The notes: generated from the letters alone by a model not told the origin. A stretch of DNA of 64,000 nucleotides from Altererythrobacter sp. C41 (GCF_016803135.1 NZ_JAEVFE010000003.1:186001-250000), one strand, 5' to 3'; counted from the stretch's first letter, positions 32,406 through 42,042 are shown. Translations and numbers: made by a program.

Positions 32406-35096
32406 TCATCCCAGCCGGTCCAGCGCGGCCTTGAGGCGTTCCGCTTCGGCCGCGTGGTGCGCGTGATCGGCGCGGGCCTTCTCGACCGCTTCGGGTTTCG
32501 CGCGCTCGACGAAGTTCAGGTTGGAAAGCCGGCCTTCGAGCGATTTCGCCTCTTTCTCCGACGCCGCGAGCGCCTTGGCAAGACGAGCCTTCTCGGCCTC
32601 GACGTCGATCAGCCCTTCCAGCGGGATCACCAGGCTGTCGCCGCCGACGCCGACCTGCAGCGCGGCGCCATGCGGTGCCGTCTCGGCATGGACCGCGGAC
32701 AGGCGCGCCACGCGGTCGAGCGCTGCCGCGCTGGTCGAGAGGACCTTGCTCGCGATCGCGGACGGCTGCGCGAGCCAGGCTTCCAGCTTCGCGCCGGGCG
32801 CCAGACCGATCTCGTTCTTCGCCGCGCGCAGGTTGCGCGTCAGGTCGATCAACCACTCGATTTCGGCCTTGGCCTCGGCATCGATCGCCGCGACAGGCTC
32901 GGGCCATTTCGCAAGGATCAGCTCGTACGGCCGCTCACCCTGCGCGTGCCACAGTTCCTCGGTGATGAAGGGCATGAACGGATGCAGCATGACGAGGATC
33001 TGGTCGAGCGCCCAGCCGGCGACCGCCCGGGTCTCGTCGTCGATCTGGCCCTTGATCAGCTCGAGATACCAGTCGCAGAACGTGTCCCACACGAAATGGT
33101 AGATCGCATTCGCGGCCGCATCGAAGCGCAGGTCCGCCATGGCCTTGTCGAGTGCGGCGAGTGTTTCGACCACTTCGCCGACGATCCACTTGTTGACCGC
33201 GCTGGTCGCCTGCGGAGCGGCAATCGACTGCGAACCGCCGATGCCGTTCGCCTGGCAGAAACGCGTCGCATTCCACAGCTTGGTGGCGAAGTTGCGGTAT
33301 CCCTCGACCCGGCTCTCGTCCATTTTCACGTCGCGGCCCTGGCTCTCCATGGCCGCCATGAAGAAGCGCAGCGCGTCGGCGCCATACTTGTCGATCAGGC
33401 CGAGCGGATCGACCACGTTGCCCTTGGACTTGGACATCTTCTGCCCGTCCGCCGCGCGCACGAGCCCGTGGAGATAGAGCCGCTTCCACGGCGCCTCCCC
33501 CATCAAATGCATCCCCTGCATGGCCATCCGCGCATCCCAGAAGAACAGGATGTCGAAGCCCGAGATCAACAGGTCGTTGGGATAGTGCTTGGCGAGGAGA
33601 TCGGTCTGCTCGGGCCAGCCGAGCGTGGCGAAGGGCCAGAGGGCGGACGAGAACCAGGTGTCGAGGACGTCCTCGTCGCGGGTCAGCGCCTTGTTGCCGG
33701 CAAGGGCCTGGGCTTCTTCCTCGCTCTCGGCAACGTAGGCCTTGCCGTCCTCGTCGTACCACGCCGGAATCCGGTGCCCCCACCAGAGCTGGCGAGAGAC
33801 GCACCACGGCTGGATGTTCTCCATCCAGTTGAAGAAGGTCTTCTCCCAGCTCTTCGGCACGATCTCGATCTTGCCCGAACGCACCGCCTCGATCGGCGCC
33901 TGCGCGAGCTTTTCGGCATCGACGTACCACTGGTCGGTCAGCCAGGGTTCGATGACCACGCCGCCGCGGTCGCCGAACGGGGTGGCGATCGTGCGCGGTT
34001 CGGCGTCGTGCGCCTCGCCGTCCTTGTCGACGTGCGGGATCAGGCGGCCGAGCTCCTTCATCCGTGCGACCACGAGTTCGCGCGCGCCGTCCACCCCGTC
34101 CTTGCGGAAACGGTGAAGGCCGAGGAATTCCTCGGGCACCAGGCCGTCGGCGGTCTGGCAGACGTTGCCTTCGGCATCGAGCATGTTGAGCATCTCGGCC
34201 GCCGCGATCCCGGCGCGCTTGCCGACCTCGAAATCGTTGAAGTCGTGCCCTGGCGTGATCTTCACCGCGCCCGAGCCGAGCTCCGGATCGGCATGCTCGT
34301 CGGCGATCACCTTGAACCGGCGGCCGGTGATCGGCTGGACGATCTCCTGGCCGATCACGCTGGCGTAGCGCTCGTCCGACGGGTGAACCGCCACGGCCAT
34401 GTCGGCCAGCATGGTTTCCGGTCGGGTGGTCGCGACTTCGATGTAGTCCTGTCCGCTGTCCAGCGTCACACCGTCCGCGAGCGGATACTTGAAGTGCCAG
34501 AAATGGCCCTTCACGTCCTGCGTCTCGACCTCGAGGTCGCTGATCGCGGTCTTGAGCTTCGGGTCCCAGTTCACCAGCCGCTTGTCGCGGTAGATCAGGC
34601 CCTGGTTGTGGAGATCGACGAAGACCTTGGTCACCGCGCGGGTGAATTCGGGGCTCATCGTGAACTGCTCGCGGCTCCAGTCCATCGAGCAGCCGAGGCG
34701 GCGGAGCTGGCGGGTGATCGTGCCGCCGCTTTCCTCCTTCCACTCCCACACTTTCGCGACGAAGTCCTCGCGCGAGTAATTGGTGCGCTTGTCCTGCCGC
34801 TTCTCCAGCTCGCGTTCGACGACCATCTGCGTCGCGATGCCCGCGTGATCGGTGCCCACCACCCACAGCGCATCCTTGCCCCGCAGCCGCTCGTAGCGGA
34901 CCACGATGTCCTGCAGCGTGTTGTCGAGCGCGTGCCCGATGTGGAGGCTGCCGGTCACGTTGGGCGGCGGATTGACGATGGTGAAGGGCTCGGCGTCCGG
35001 CCGCTCGGGCCGGAACAGGCCGTGCCCTTCCCAATGCGCGTACCAGCGCGCCTCGATTTCGGTCGGGTCGAAAGTCTTGGAAAGTTCGGTGCTCAT
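32406..35096 (-). CDS. valS: Valyl-tRNA synthetase
   Basis: Class Ia synthetase that charges tRNA-Val and edits mischarged threonine. The HIGH motif is at residues 52-55 ([12 protein letters not shown]), the KMSKS loop at about 552 ([14 protein letters not shown]), and the CP1 editing domain lies between them ([22 protein letters not shown]). The anticodon-binding domain and a C-terminal coiled coil ([23 protein letters not shown]) complete the normal architecture. ATG 35096 gives [19 protein letters not shown] and 896 residues; an extension to 35165 is unlikely. It is divergent from the Mla operon (93 bp). Confidence 0.98.
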   Translation of the reverse strand: MSTELSKTFDPTEIEARWYAHWEGHGLFRPERPDAEPFTIVNPPPNVTGSLHIGHALDNTLQDIVVRYERLRGKDALWVVGTDHAGIATQMVVERELEKRQDKRTNYSREDFVAKVWEWKEESGGTITRQLRRLGCSMDWSREQFTMSPEFTRAVTKVFVDLHNQGLIYRDKRLVNWDPKLKTAISDLEVETQDVKGHFWHFKYPLADGVTLDSGQDYIEVATTRPETMLADMAVAVHPSDERYASVIGQEIVQPITGRRFKVIADEHADPELGSGAVKITPGHDFNDFEVGKRAGIAAAEMLNMLDAEGNVCQTADGLVPEEFLGLHRFRKDGVDGARELVVARMKELGRLIPHVDKDGEAHDAEPRTIATPFGDRGGVVIEPWLTDQWYVDAEKLAQAPIEAVRSGKIEIVPKSWEKTFFNWMENIQPWCVSRQLWWGHRIPAWYDEDGKAYVAESEEEAQALAGNKALTRDEDVLDTWFSSALWPFATLGWPEQTDLLAKHYPNDLLISGFDILFFWDARMAMQGMHLMGEAPWKRLYLHGLVRAADGQKMSKSKGNVVDPLGLIDKYGADALRFFMAAMESQGRDVKMDESRVEGYRNFATKLWNATRFCQANGIGGSQSIAAPQATSAVNKWIVGEVVETLAALDKAMADLRFDAAANAIYHFVWDTFCDWYLELIKGQIDDETRAVAGWALDQILVMLHPFMPFITEELWHAQGERPYELILAKWPEPVAAIDAEAKAEIEWLIDLTRNLRAAKNEIGLAPGAKLEAWLAQPSAIASKVLSTSAAALDRVARLSAVHAETAPHGAALQVGVGGDSLVIPLEGLIDVEAEKARLAKALAASEKEAKSLEGRLSNLNFVERAKPEAVEKARADHAHHAAEAERLKAALDRLG

Positions 35097-35189
35097 AGGT
35101 TCGCGGCCTTTGCCAGCGGGTGCGCTGCGGCGCAACACGGCTGATTGCGCGCTTGTAGTGCACACGGTTTGGCCGCATAGGTCGCCGAG

Positions 35190-36302
35190 ATGAAGGATGG
35201 GGCGTTCTTCGAGGTCGAGGATGGCGGCGCCGGTGGTGCGCGGCTTGTCCTTTCAGGGCCTTATCTGGTTTCCACGATCGGCGCGGTCGACAGCGACCTG
35301 CGATCGATCGAGGGCGATCTCGCCACCGTCGACCTGTCGAACGTCAGCGAAATCGACACGGTCGGGGCGTGGATCGCCAGCAGCCTCGCCAAGCGGCACA
35401 ATGCGGAGATCATCGGCGCCAGCGAACGCGCGCAGCGTTTGCTGGCGGCTGTCGAACCCGCCGGCGACGGAGCCGACATTCGCGCACCGCGCCTTCCGGT
35501 GTGGGAGCGCGTGCCCGAGCGGGTGGGGGAACTGGTCCACGAGTTCGGGCAGGGCGTCGTCGGCATGGTCGGGTTCCTCGGCCAGATCCTGCTCGCGGCG
35601 GGAAGCCTGATCCGCCACCCCTCGCGCTTTCGGGGCAAGGCGATGGTGCACCAGCTCGAGCTGGTCGGTGTCTCCTCGCTGCCGATCATCGGCCTGATGA
35701 GCTTCCTGATCGGTATCGTGATCGCGCAGCAGGGTGCGGTGCAGCTCGCGCAGTTCGGGGCGGAGACGCTCACCATCAACCTCGTCGGCCGCATCACCTT
35801 GCGCGAGCTCGGCGTGCTGATGACGGCGATCATGGTTGCCGGCCGCTCGGGCAGCGCCTTCGCCGCTCAGCTCGGGACGATGAAGCTGACCGAGGAAGTG
35901 GACGCGATGCGCACGATCGGCATCTCGCCGATCGAGGCGCTGGTGATCCCGCGTATTCTCGCCGCGGTGTTGATGATGCCGCTGCTGGGCTTCTTCGCCT
36001 CGTGTATCGCGATCATCGGCGGCGCCGTGATCGGCGACCTGATGCTGGGCATCCCGTTCCTGACCTTCCTGTCGCGCACCCAGGAAGTGGTGCCGATCTA
36101 CGACCTCTATGTCGGACTGGCCAAGGCGCCGGTCTTCGGCCTGATCGTGGCGCTGACCGGCTGTTATCAGGGCATGCAGGTCCAGGGGAATTCGGAGGAA
36201 GTGGGCCTGAAGACGACCAAGGCGGTGGTCCAGGCGATCTTCATGGTCATCGTGCTCGACGCGTTTTTCGCGGTGTTCTTCACCGAGATCGGCTGGGGCT
36301 GA
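35190..36302 (+). CDS. mlaE: MlaE-type lipid ABC permease with N-terminal STAS domain
   Basis: Inner-membrane permease of an MCE-type phospholipid transporter that maintains outer-membrane asymmetry. Residues 1-95 look like a STAS domain ([34 protein letters not shown]), equivalent to a fused MlaB. The permease region from about 135 shows [44 protein letters not shown] and [15 protein letters not shown], all MlaE signatures. The fused STAS-MlaE form is common in alphaproteobacteria. It heads a four-gene operon (permease, ATPase, MCE protein, lipoprotein) with gaps of 1-26 bp. Symbol by family equivalence. Confidence 0.95.
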   Translation: MKDGAFFEVEDGGAGGARLVLSGPYLVSTIGAVDSDLRSIEGDLATVDLSNVSEIDTVGAWIASSLAKRHNAEIIGASERAQRLLAAVEPAGDGADIRAPRLPVWERVPERVGELVHEFGQGVVGMVGFLGQILLAAGSLIRHPSRFRGKAMVHQLELVGVSSLPIIGLMSFLIGIVIAQQGAVQLAQFGAETLTINLVGRITLRELGVLMTAIMVAGRSGSAFAAQLGTMKLTEEVDAMRTIGISPIEALVIPRILAAVLMMPLLGFFASCIAIIGGAVIGDLMLGIPFLTFLSRTQEVVPIYDLYVGLAKAPVFGLIVALTGCYQGMQVQGNSEEVGLKTTKAVVQAIFMVIVLDAFFAVFFTEIGWG

Positions 36303-36303
36303 C

Positions 36304-37173
36304 GTGGCCGAGGATCTCGATCAGGAGCTGGAGGAGCGCGGCCTGGGCCGCTACGAGCGCTTTCGCGGCGAGCATCCGATCGTCGTGAAGGGGCTCGTCA
36401 ACCGCTTCGGCGATCAGACCGTGCACGAGGATCTTTCGCTGACCGTGAACCGGGGCGAGATTCTCGGCGTCGTCGGGGGTTCGGGAACGGGCAAGTCGGT
36501 GCTGATGCGCTCGATCATCGGCCTGCAGACTCCGGACGAGGGGGAAGTCGAGGTGTTCGGCCGTTCGATGACCAACGCCGAGCCCGACGAGAACCTCGGC
36601 ATCCGCAATCGCTGGGGGGTCCTGTTCCAGGGCGGGGCGCTGTTCTCCACGCTGACGGTGGGGGAGAACGTCGAGGTTCCGCTCAAGCAGTTCTACCCCG
36701 AGATCGAACCGGACCTGATGCACGAGATCGCGCGCTACAAGGTCATGCTCTCGGGCCTTCCCGAAGACGCGGTGACCAAGTACCCGGCCGAGCTTTCGGG
36801 CGGGATGAAGAAGCGCGCAGGGCTGGCGCGGGCGCTCGCGCTCGATCCGGAGCTCCTGTTCCTCGACGAACCGACCGCGGGGCTCGATCCGATCGGCGCC
36901 GCGGCGTTCGACCACCTGACGCGCGAGCTCAAGCAGACGCTCGGCCTCACGGTCTTCCTCATCACCCACGATCTCGATACGCTCTACGAGATTTGTGACC
37001 GCGTTGCGGTGCTGGCGGACAAGAAGGTGATCGCGGTCGGGACGATCCCCGAACTGCTTGAAACCGATCATCCGTGGATCGAGGAATACTTCAATGGACC
37101 GCGCGGCCGTGCCGCCCAGGCGAGCAAGCGCCGGGCCGAGAGCATGGACAAACGCGGGCAAAGCGGGGATTAG
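36304..37173 (+). CDS. mlaF: MlaF-type lipid ABC transporter ATPase
   Basis: ATP-binding subunit that powers the MlaE permease. Walker A GGSGTGKS is near residue 60, the ABC signature is LSGGMKKRAGLARAL, and Walker B LLFLDEPTAGLD is followed by the H-loop His in LITHDLDTL. GTIPELLETDHPWIEEYFNGPRGR at the end is typical of MlaF and not of general exporters. The start is GTG at 36304, one base after the mlaE stop, so expression is tightly coupled. The C-terminal tail (RRAESMDKRGQSGD) is charged and probably disordered. Total 289 residues. Confidence 0.95.
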   Translation: MAEDLDQELEERGLGRYERFRGEHPIVVKGLVNRFGDQTVHEDLSLTVNRGEILGVVGGSGTGKSVLMRSIIGLQTPDEGEVEVFGRSMTNAEPDENLGIRNRWGVLFQGGALFSTLTVGENVEVPLKQFYPEIEPDLMHEIARYKVMLSGLPEDAVTKYPAELSGGMKKRAGLARALALDPELLFLDEPTAGLDPIGAAAFDHLTRELKQTLGLTVFLITHDLDTLYEICDRVAVLADKKVIAVGTIPELLETDHPWIEEYFNGPRGRAAQASKRRAESMDKRGQSGD

Positions 37174-37182
37174 GGCAAGCGA

Positions 37183-38142
37183 ATGGAAACGCGCGCAAAT
37201 CATGTCTGGGTCGGGGCCGTCACGCTGGTGCTGCTGGCCGGGCTTGCGCTGTTCTTCGTCTGGCTCGCCCGGCTCGGGCAGGGGGAGCAGGACGAGTACG
37301 ACATCTTCTTCAAGCAGTCGGTCGCCGGGCTTGCCAATGGATCGCAGGTCTCGTTCGCCGGCGTCCCGGTGGGGCAGGTCAGCGAGATATCGCTGTGGGA
37401 GACCGATCCCCAGTTCGTCCGCGTGCGGGTGAAGGTGAAGAGCGACGTGCCGATCCGCGTCGGCACCACGGCGACGATCCAGGGATCGTTCACCGGCGTC
37501 TCGACGATCCTGCTCGACGGCGCGCGCCGGGATGCGCCGCCGATCACTTGCGAGGAGGGGCCGGGCAACACCGCGTGCCCCGAAGACGTGCCGGTGATCC
37601 CGACCAAGCCGGGCGGCCTCGGCGAACTGCTTGCCAACGCGCCGCTGCTGCTGGAGCGGCTCGCCACGCTTACCGAGCGGCTGACGATGCTGCTGTCGGA
37701 CGAGAACCAGGGCGAGATCGCCGGCATCCTGCGCAACACCAACCAGATCACCGCCGATCTCGCGCAGACGGCGCCCGAAGTGCAGCGCACGCTGGCCGAA
37801 CTCCAAGTGACCTTGCGCGAATCGAGCGAGGCACTGGATTCGTTCGAGAAAGTGATGGGATCGGCCGATCAGTTGCTCAATCAGGAAGGGCAGGGGCTGG
37901 CGGATCAGCTGCGCAAGACGCTCCAGTCCGCCGACAGCGCCGCGCAGGCGCTCAGCACCACGTTGACCGAAGTGCAGCCGGCGGCCCGTCAGCTCAACGA
38001 GAGCACTCTGCCGGCGGCCGAGGCGGCGATGCAGGACCTGCGCGCGACCAGCAAGGCGCTGCGCAATGTGACCGAAAAGATCGAGACGCAGGGCGCCGGC
38101 TCGCTGATCGGCGGGCAGAAGCTGCCCGATTACGAGCCATGA
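37183..38142 (+). CDS. mlaD: MCE-domain lipid-binding protein (MlaD-type)
   Basis: Periplasmic MCE protein that receives or delivers lipid and forms the hexameric ring on the permease. An N-terminal transmembrane anchor (HVWVGAVTLVLLAGLALFFVW) is followed by the MCE domain at about 38-115 (YDIFFKQSVAGLANGSQVSF, GVPVGQV, IQGSFTGVSTILLDG). Residues 160-300 are helical with heptads (LLERLATLTERLTMLL and later stretches), longer than in E. coli MlaD, consistent with a helical extension. Two Cys in DAPPITCEEGPGNTACPED may form a disulfide. It is the third gene of the operon. Confidence 0.94.
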   Translation: METRANHVWVGAVTLVLLAGLALFFVWLARLGQGEQDEYDIFFKQSVAGLANGSQVSFAGVPVGQVSEISLWETDPQFVRVRVKVKSDVPIRVGTTATIQGSFTGVSTILLDGARRDAPPITCEEGPGNTACPEDVPVIPTKPGGLGELLANAPLLLERLATLTERLTMLLSDENQGEIAGILRNTNQITADLAQTAPEVQRTLAELQVTLRESSEALDSFEKVMGSADQLLNQEGQGLADQLRKTLQSADSAAQALSTTLTEVQPAARQLNESTLPAAEAAMQDLRATSKALRNVTEKIETQGAGSLIGGQKLPDYEP

Positions 38143-38168
38143 CGGCCGCGAAGAGACAGGGGAACGCG

Positions 38169-38759
38169 ATGCGCGCGACAGCCATCAGGACATTTCCGGC
38201 GCTGGCGGCGCTCGCCGTGCTCGCCGGCTGCGTGAGCTTCGGCAAGGAGCCGCCCGAAAGCCTGCTGACGTTGACTCCCACGGCGGAGGCGCCAGCCGGC
38301 TCGGGCACGACCGGTAGCCAGGCGGGAGCGCTCGCGGTCCTCGTTCCCGACGCGCCCGCACGGCTCGACGTCGTGCGCGTGCCGGTGCAGGTGGACGATG
38401 CCAACATCGCCTACCTCAAGGATGCGGTCTGGGTGGACAAGCCGGCGCGGCTGTTTCGCGGACTGCTCGCCGAAACGATCCGCACGCGCAGCAACCGGGT
38501 GGTGATCGATTCCGACGACCCGGCGCTCACGCCGAAGACACAGCTTCGCGGCGTGCTGCGCGATTTCGGCTACGACGCGCGAACGTCCTCGGTCGTCGTG
38601 CGGTTCGACGCGATCCGCGAGGCGGAAGGCGACGGGATCGAGACGCGGCGCTTCGAAAGCGTGGTTCCGGGCGTGGCGGCCGAGGCTGGACCTGTGGGCG
38701 AAGCGCTCAACAGCGCGGCGAACGACGTTGCCGGGCAGGTCGCCGAATGGATCGGCTGA
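38169..38759 (+). CDS. ABC-transport auxiliary lipoprotein of the Mla operon
   Basis: A 196-residue lipoprotein with the signal MRATAIRTFPALAALAVLAGC; LAGC is the lipobox. The mature part matches the ABC-type auxiliary/PqiC-like (DUF330-related) family with VRVPVQVDDANIAYLKDAVWVDKPARLFRGLLAE and QLRGVLRDFGYDARTSSVVVRFDA. Such proteins accompany MCE operons and are thought to connect the system to the outer membrane. I start at ATG 38169, which has AGGGGA six bases upstream and gives the lipoprotein signal directly. ATG 38139, overlapping the mlaD stop, would add ten residues. Confidence 0.88.
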   Translation: MRATAIRTFPALAALAVLAGCVSFGKEPPESLLTLTPTAEAPAGSGTTGSQAGALAVLVPDAPARLDVVRVPVQVDDANIAYLKDAVWVDKPARLFRGLLAETIRTRSNRVVIDSDDPALTPKTQLRGVLRDFGYDARTSSVVVRFDAIREAEGDGIETRRFESVVPGVAAEAGPVGEALNSAANDVAGQVAEWIG

Positions 38760-38786
38760 CCCAGCGGCAGGCCTGACCCGATCGAA

Positions 38787-39479
38787 CTAGACCAAGAGTT
38801 TCACGAAGCGGAACGCTTCCAGGAACTCCGCCTTCCGCTTGTCCAGCCGCGCCTCGGCTTCGGCATCCCGGCCCCATAGTTCCGTCTGCCATTCTTCTTC
38901 GAGGTGAGCAGCGGACCACAGCGCGTCGGCATCGGCGTTTGCTTCCAGCGCCTCGAGCGCAATGCACAGCGAGGCGCAGAGCGAGGCCATCGTCTGCAGG
39001 GCGGCGAGCGTGAAGTCGTCGAGCGTGCCGAGCCGCGTGCGCAAGGCGTCGAGGCTGGCCTGCGGCTGCGGCCGGTGGATCACTCCGCTCACGCGGTCGA
39101 GCCGGATACCCTCGCGCGCTTCCAGCGCAGTCACCAGCGGCTCCCAGATCTCGTGCTGGCGGCGATAGAGCGGCTCGTCGGGATCGGCGCGGTAGCAGAG
39201 CGTATCGGTCTCGGCGAAAGCCATCAGCTTGCCGATCGCCGCAGCACGATCCGCACGCACCACGTCGATCGCATAGTCGGCCATGTCGCGCTGCGGGAAC
39301 GTGTGCGGATCGATCTCGTCGCCCTGCTGCGACCACTCCGACGCGAGGGCTTCGGCAAGTGCGCGCGTCGGCACGATCTGCGGCGCGCCGAGTGCGGTCT
39401 TGATGGCGCGGCCGTCGAGCGCAACGCGCCATCCGCCCTCGGCTTCCACGACTGCAACCTCGCGGTAGAAGCGCTTCAT
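38787..39479 (-). CDS. ATP12-family F1-ATPase assembly chaperone
   Basis: A 230-residue protein of the ATP12 family, which in mitochondria chaperones the alpha subunit of F1-ATPase. Typical segments are MKRFYREVAVVEAEGGWRVALDGR, PHTFPQRDMADYAIDVV, CYRADPDEPLYRRQHEIWEPLV and the C-terminal EEWQTELWGRDAEAE. This family is confined to alphaproteobacteria and eukaryotes, which supports the taxonomic placement. It is the last gene of a five-gene leftward operon and overlaps the preceding stop by four bases (ATGA). No ATP synthase genes lie in the window. Confidence 0.93.
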   Translation of the reverse strand: MKRFYREVAVVEAEGGWRVALDGRAIKTALGAPQIVPTRALAEALASEWSQQGDEIDPHTFPQRDMADYAIDVVRADRAAAIGKLMAFAETDTLCYRADPDEPLYRRQHEIWEPLVTALEAREGIRLDRVSGVIHRPQPQASLDALRTRLGTLDDFTLAALQTMASLCASLCIALEALEANADADALWSAAHLEEEWQTELWGRDAEAEARLDKRKAEFLEAFRFVKLLV

Positions 39480-39682
39480 TCCTTCGGGCTCCGCCAGCGC
39501 CGCGCGAGAACGGTGGGCATGACGAAGAAGCCGGCCAGCCCGGCGACGAGGAGTACATAGCCGAGCGCGTCGGGCAGCTCGAGAACGCGCCGCACGACGA
39601 GGATGCCGAGCAGGATCAGCGCGACGCTGGCGAAACGGACCGCGACGATCGCGAAATAGCGGGACTGCGCAGGATCGTTCAC
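39476..39682 (-). CDS. Small two-helix membrane protein (68 aa)
   Basis: A 68-residue product starting at GTG 39682, with two hydrophobic segments (YFAIVAVRFASVALILLGILVV and LGYVLLVAGLAGFFVMPTVLA) joined by RRVLELPDA and ending in a basic tail. Both its start (GTGA with the HAD gene) and its end (ATGA with the ATP12 gene) overlap neighbours by four bases, which strongly supports it as real. I do not recognise a named family. It might be a small membrane component tied to ATPase assembly, but only position suggests this. Confidence 0.85.
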   Translation of the reverse strand: MNDPAQSRYFAIVAVRFASVALILLGILVVRRVLELPDALGYVLLVAGLAGFFVMPTVLARRWRSPKE

Positions 39683-40332
39683 GACAGCAGGTCTCCCAGT
39701 TCGGCCGGAGTGGCGACGACGTGCTCGGCGCCCGCTTCGCGCAGCTCGCTCTCCGTATGATAACCCCAGGCGACGCCGATCGCGCGCACGCCTGCGGCGC
39801 GGGCCATCTCCATGTCGAACGTCGTGTCGCCGATCATCACCGCGTCGGCCGGCTCCGCACCCGCGTCGACCAGCGCCGCCTCGAGCATCGCGGGATGCGG
39901 CTTCGAGGGATGGCGGTCTGCGGTCTGGAGCGTGACGAAATGGTCGGCGAGGCCGTGGGCGGCGAGGCAACTCGCGAGCCCCCGGTCGGATTTGCCGGTC
40001 GCGACGCCGAGCGTCCAGCCGGCCTCCGCAAGACGCACGAGAACCTCGGCGATGCCGGCGAACAGCGGCTCCTCCAGCGTCCCGTCGAGCCGGCAGGCAC
40101 GGAATGCCTCCTTGTAGGCGTCGACGGCGTGGCGGTGCAGCGCATCGTCGGCGTCGGGTGCGAGTAGGCGGATCGCCTGCGGCAGGCTCAGCCCAACGAT
40201 GCGGCGCACGTCGTGCCGGTCCGGGGCAGGCAGGCCCGCACTGGCGAAGGCCGTTTCCATCGAACTGCAGATCGCCGCCTGACCATCGACGAGCGTGCCG
40301 TCGCAGTCGAAGATCGCGAGCCGCACCGTCAC
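39679..40332 (-). CDS. HAD-superfamily phosphatase (Gph-like)
   Basis: A 217-residue HAD hydrolase. Motif I DCDGTLVDG at residues 9-17 carries the nucleophile Asp. Motif II is the Thr/Ser in LGVATGKSDRGL, the motif III Lys is in HPSKPHPAML, and motif IV is MIGDTTFDMEMA. The helical cap lies between residues 18 and about 85. It resembles phosphoglycolate phosphatases and generic nucleotide or sugar-phosphate phosphatases; the substrate is not readable. The start is GTG at 40332, overlapping the rluC stop by four bases. Confidence 0.93.
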   Translation of the reverse strand: MTVRLAIFDCDGTLVDGQAAICSSMETAFASAGLPAPDRHDVRRIVGLSLPQAIRLLAPDADDALHRHAVDAYKEAFRACRLDGTLEEPLFAGIAEVLVRLAEAGWTLGVATGKSDRGLASCLAAHGLADHFVTLQTADRHPSKPHPAMLEAALVDAGAEPADAVMIGDTTFDMEMARAAGVRAIGVAWGYHTESELREAGAEHVVATPAELGDLLS

Positions 40333-41444
40333 TTGCGCATGCCTCCGCCCTTGGGCTTCGGAGCCGCGCCGCGCGACCGGCGTTCGCCGCGACGCCCCCG
40401 GCGGTACTGCTTGGCGTAGGCACGGGCCGCCTGCTTCTTCTCAGCGGGCGTGCGCTCGTTCGATTCCTCTCGCAGGGGCTCGGCGTTGCTGAGCGCCGGG
40501 TCGAAGCCGAGCTGCTCCATGCTCGCCGCGAAATGCTCGGGCAGGTCGGCCGTCACGTCGAGCTTGCCGCCCTCCGGCTGCTCGATGATCAGGCGCCGCG
40601 CATGGAGATGCATCTTGCGGCTTACGCTACCGGTCAGGAAGGCGTCCTGCCCGCCGTACTTGCCGTCGCCGAGAATCGGATGCCCGATCGCGGCCATATG
40701 GACGCGGAGCTGGTGCGTGCGCCCGGTCATCGGCTCCAGTTCGACCCAGGCGGCCCTCTTCGCGGCCTTGTCGACCACGCGGTAGCGCGTGACGGCGCGC
40801 TGGCCGTTCTCCTCGTCGACATGCATCTTCTCGCCCCCGGTGCCGGGCTGCTTCGCCAGCGGCGCGTCGATCGTGCCTTCGGGAACGTCGGGAACGCCGA
40901 TGACCAGCGCCCAGTAGACCTTCTTCGCGCTGCGGCCGGAGAAGCGGCGGGAGTACGATGCCGCGCTCCCCGGAGTGCGCGCCACGAGCAGCACACCGCT
41001 AGTGTCCTTGTCGAGCCGGTGCACGAGGCGCGGGCGCGGATCGTCCTCGCCCGGCGCGAAGGCGTCGAGAAGCCCGTCGACGTGGCGGTGCGTCTTGGTG
41101 CCGCCTTGCGTCGCGAGGCCGGGCGGCTTGTTGAGCACGATCGCGGAGCGCGTCTGCGCGATGACCATGGCCTGTGCTTCGGCGATCTCTTCCGCCGTCA
41201 GTTCGCGCTTCGTCACCTGCTTGCGGTGCGGCGCCTCACCGCCCGGAGGGACCCGCACGATCTGTCCGGCGGCGAGCCGGTCCTCGGGCTTCGCGCGCCC
41301 GCCGTCCACGCGAATCTGGCCGGTGCGCGCCCACTTGGAAATCGTCGCGAAGCCGATCTGCGGCAGGTGCCGCTTGAACCAGCGGTCGAGTCGCACCCCG
41401 TCGTCGTCGGGCTGGACGGTGAACTGGCGGACCGAATCGCTCAT
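40329..41444 (-). CDS. rluC: RluC-type large-subunit pseudouridine synthase
   Basis: A 371-residue pseudouridine synthase with an N-terminal S4 domain (DDDGVRLDRWFKRHLPQIGFATI) and catalytic domain with Asp in RLVHRLDKDTSGVLLVART. VLNKPPGLATQGGT, ELEPMTGRTHQLRVHMAAIG and HPILGDGKYGG are also present. This is the RluC/YlyB pattern, modifying 23S rRNA uridines near 955, 2504 and 2580 in E. coli. A highly basic C-terminal tail (RRGRRGERRSRGAAPKPKGGG) is an addition likely to bind RNA. ATG 41444 overlaps the crcB stop by four bases. It is distinct from the RluD at 16 kb. Confidence 0.92.
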   Translation of the reverse strand: MSDSVRQFTVQPDDDGVRLDRWFKRHLPQIGFATISKWARTGQIRVDGGRAKPEDRLAAGQIVRVPPGGEAPHRKQVTKRELTAEEIAEAQAMVIAQTRSAIVLNKPPGLATQGGTKTHRHVDGLLDAFAPGEDDPRPRLVHRLDKDTSGVLLVARTPGSAASYSRRFSGRSAKKVYWALVIGVPDVPEGTIDAPLAKQPGTGGEKMHVDEENGQRAVTRYRVVDKAAKRAAWVELEPMTGRTHQLRVHMAAIGHPILGDGKYGGQDAFLTGSVSRKMHLHARRLIIEQPEGGKLDVTADLPEHFAASMEQLGFDPALSNAEPLREESNERTPAEKKQAARAYAKQYRRGRRGERRSRGAAPKPKGGGMRK

Positions 41445-41848
41445 GCTGCGATCCGCATGGCGATGAGGCCGATGTAGAGCCCGGTGAGGCCGGCGAGCAC
41501 GGAAATCAGCGCGTAGCTCACCGCCAGCCACGGCTGCCCGCGCTCGATCAGCAGCATGAGCTCGAGGCTGAAGGCGGAGAAAGTCGTGAAGCCGCCCAGC
41601 AGGCCCACGCCGATCAGCAGACGCCACTGCTCGCCCGCATCGCCGTGCCGTGCCAGCCAGCCGGCGAGCAGGCCCATGGCGCAGCTCCCGATGACATTGA
41701 CCGCCAGCGTAGCCCAGGGAAAGGCCATGACGGCTTGCGGCCCGAGCAGGTGCGTGAGAAGGCGGCCCGCCTGATAGCGCAGCAGCGCTCCCGCCCCGCC
41801 TCCGGCGAAGACGTAGAACGAAGCGGTGAGGGGGGAGACAGCGGACAT
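41441..41848 (-). CDS. crcB: Fluoride exporter CrcB/Fluc
   Basis: A 135-residue Fluc channel subunit with four transmembrane segments. Diagnostic elements are [14 protein letters not shown] in the first helix, [21 protein letters not shown] with the conserved Asn, and [18 protein letters not shown] with the Phe residues and Thr-Thr track for fluoride. It works as an antiparallel dimer. ATG 41848 is chosen; an upstream in-frame ATG at 41929 adds an unlikely 27 residues. It is the first gene of the five-gene operon. I looked for a fluoride riboswitch upstream and did not find a convincing one. Confidence 0.95.
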   Translation of the reverse strand: MSAVSPLTASFYVFAGGGAGALLRYQAGRLLTHLLGPQAVMAFPWATLAVNVIGSCAMGLLAGWLARHGDAGEQWRLLIGVGLLGGFTTFSAFSLELMLLIERGQPWLAVSYALISVLAGLTGLYIGLIAMRIAA

Positions 41849-42005
41849 GGTTCGGCCCTTAGACTGCATTCGCGGGTTCGTCATCCCGCAGCACGTTTGC
41901 GATGCCCGGGCGGCGTCCCGGCTTGCCAATCGGTGCGAGTTCGCTTATGCGCGCCCCGGTTCGAGCCGATCCGGAACGGATTCGGCGCACTTTTCGTTGA
42001 TTTCG

Positions 42006-42042
42006 AAAGGCGCGCCCCGCGCTGTGCGGGCTTCGCGCCTTT
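42006..42042 (+). other. Leader hairpin before rpsU
   Basis: AAAGGCGCG/CGCGCCTTT pairs perfectly and encloses a second CCGC/GCGG hairpin, ending 20 bases before the rpsU ATG. The T residues after the stem are few. It could be an attenuator or translational control element for S21. A weak sigma-70-like pair, TTGCCA and TATGCG with a 17-base spacer, lies at 41923-41951 upstream. Confidence 0.55.

Noticed and set aside
32127-35144. Rightward open frame of about 1000 codons opposite valS
   Set aside because: valS is certain on the other strand; the rightward product is Arg/Asp/Leu-rich without domains. Long antisense frames are expected at this GC content.
41849-42000. Fluoride riboswitch upstream of crcB
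   Set aside because: I looked for the GGNGATGG start and the conserved pseudoknot segments on the minus strand and did not find them.
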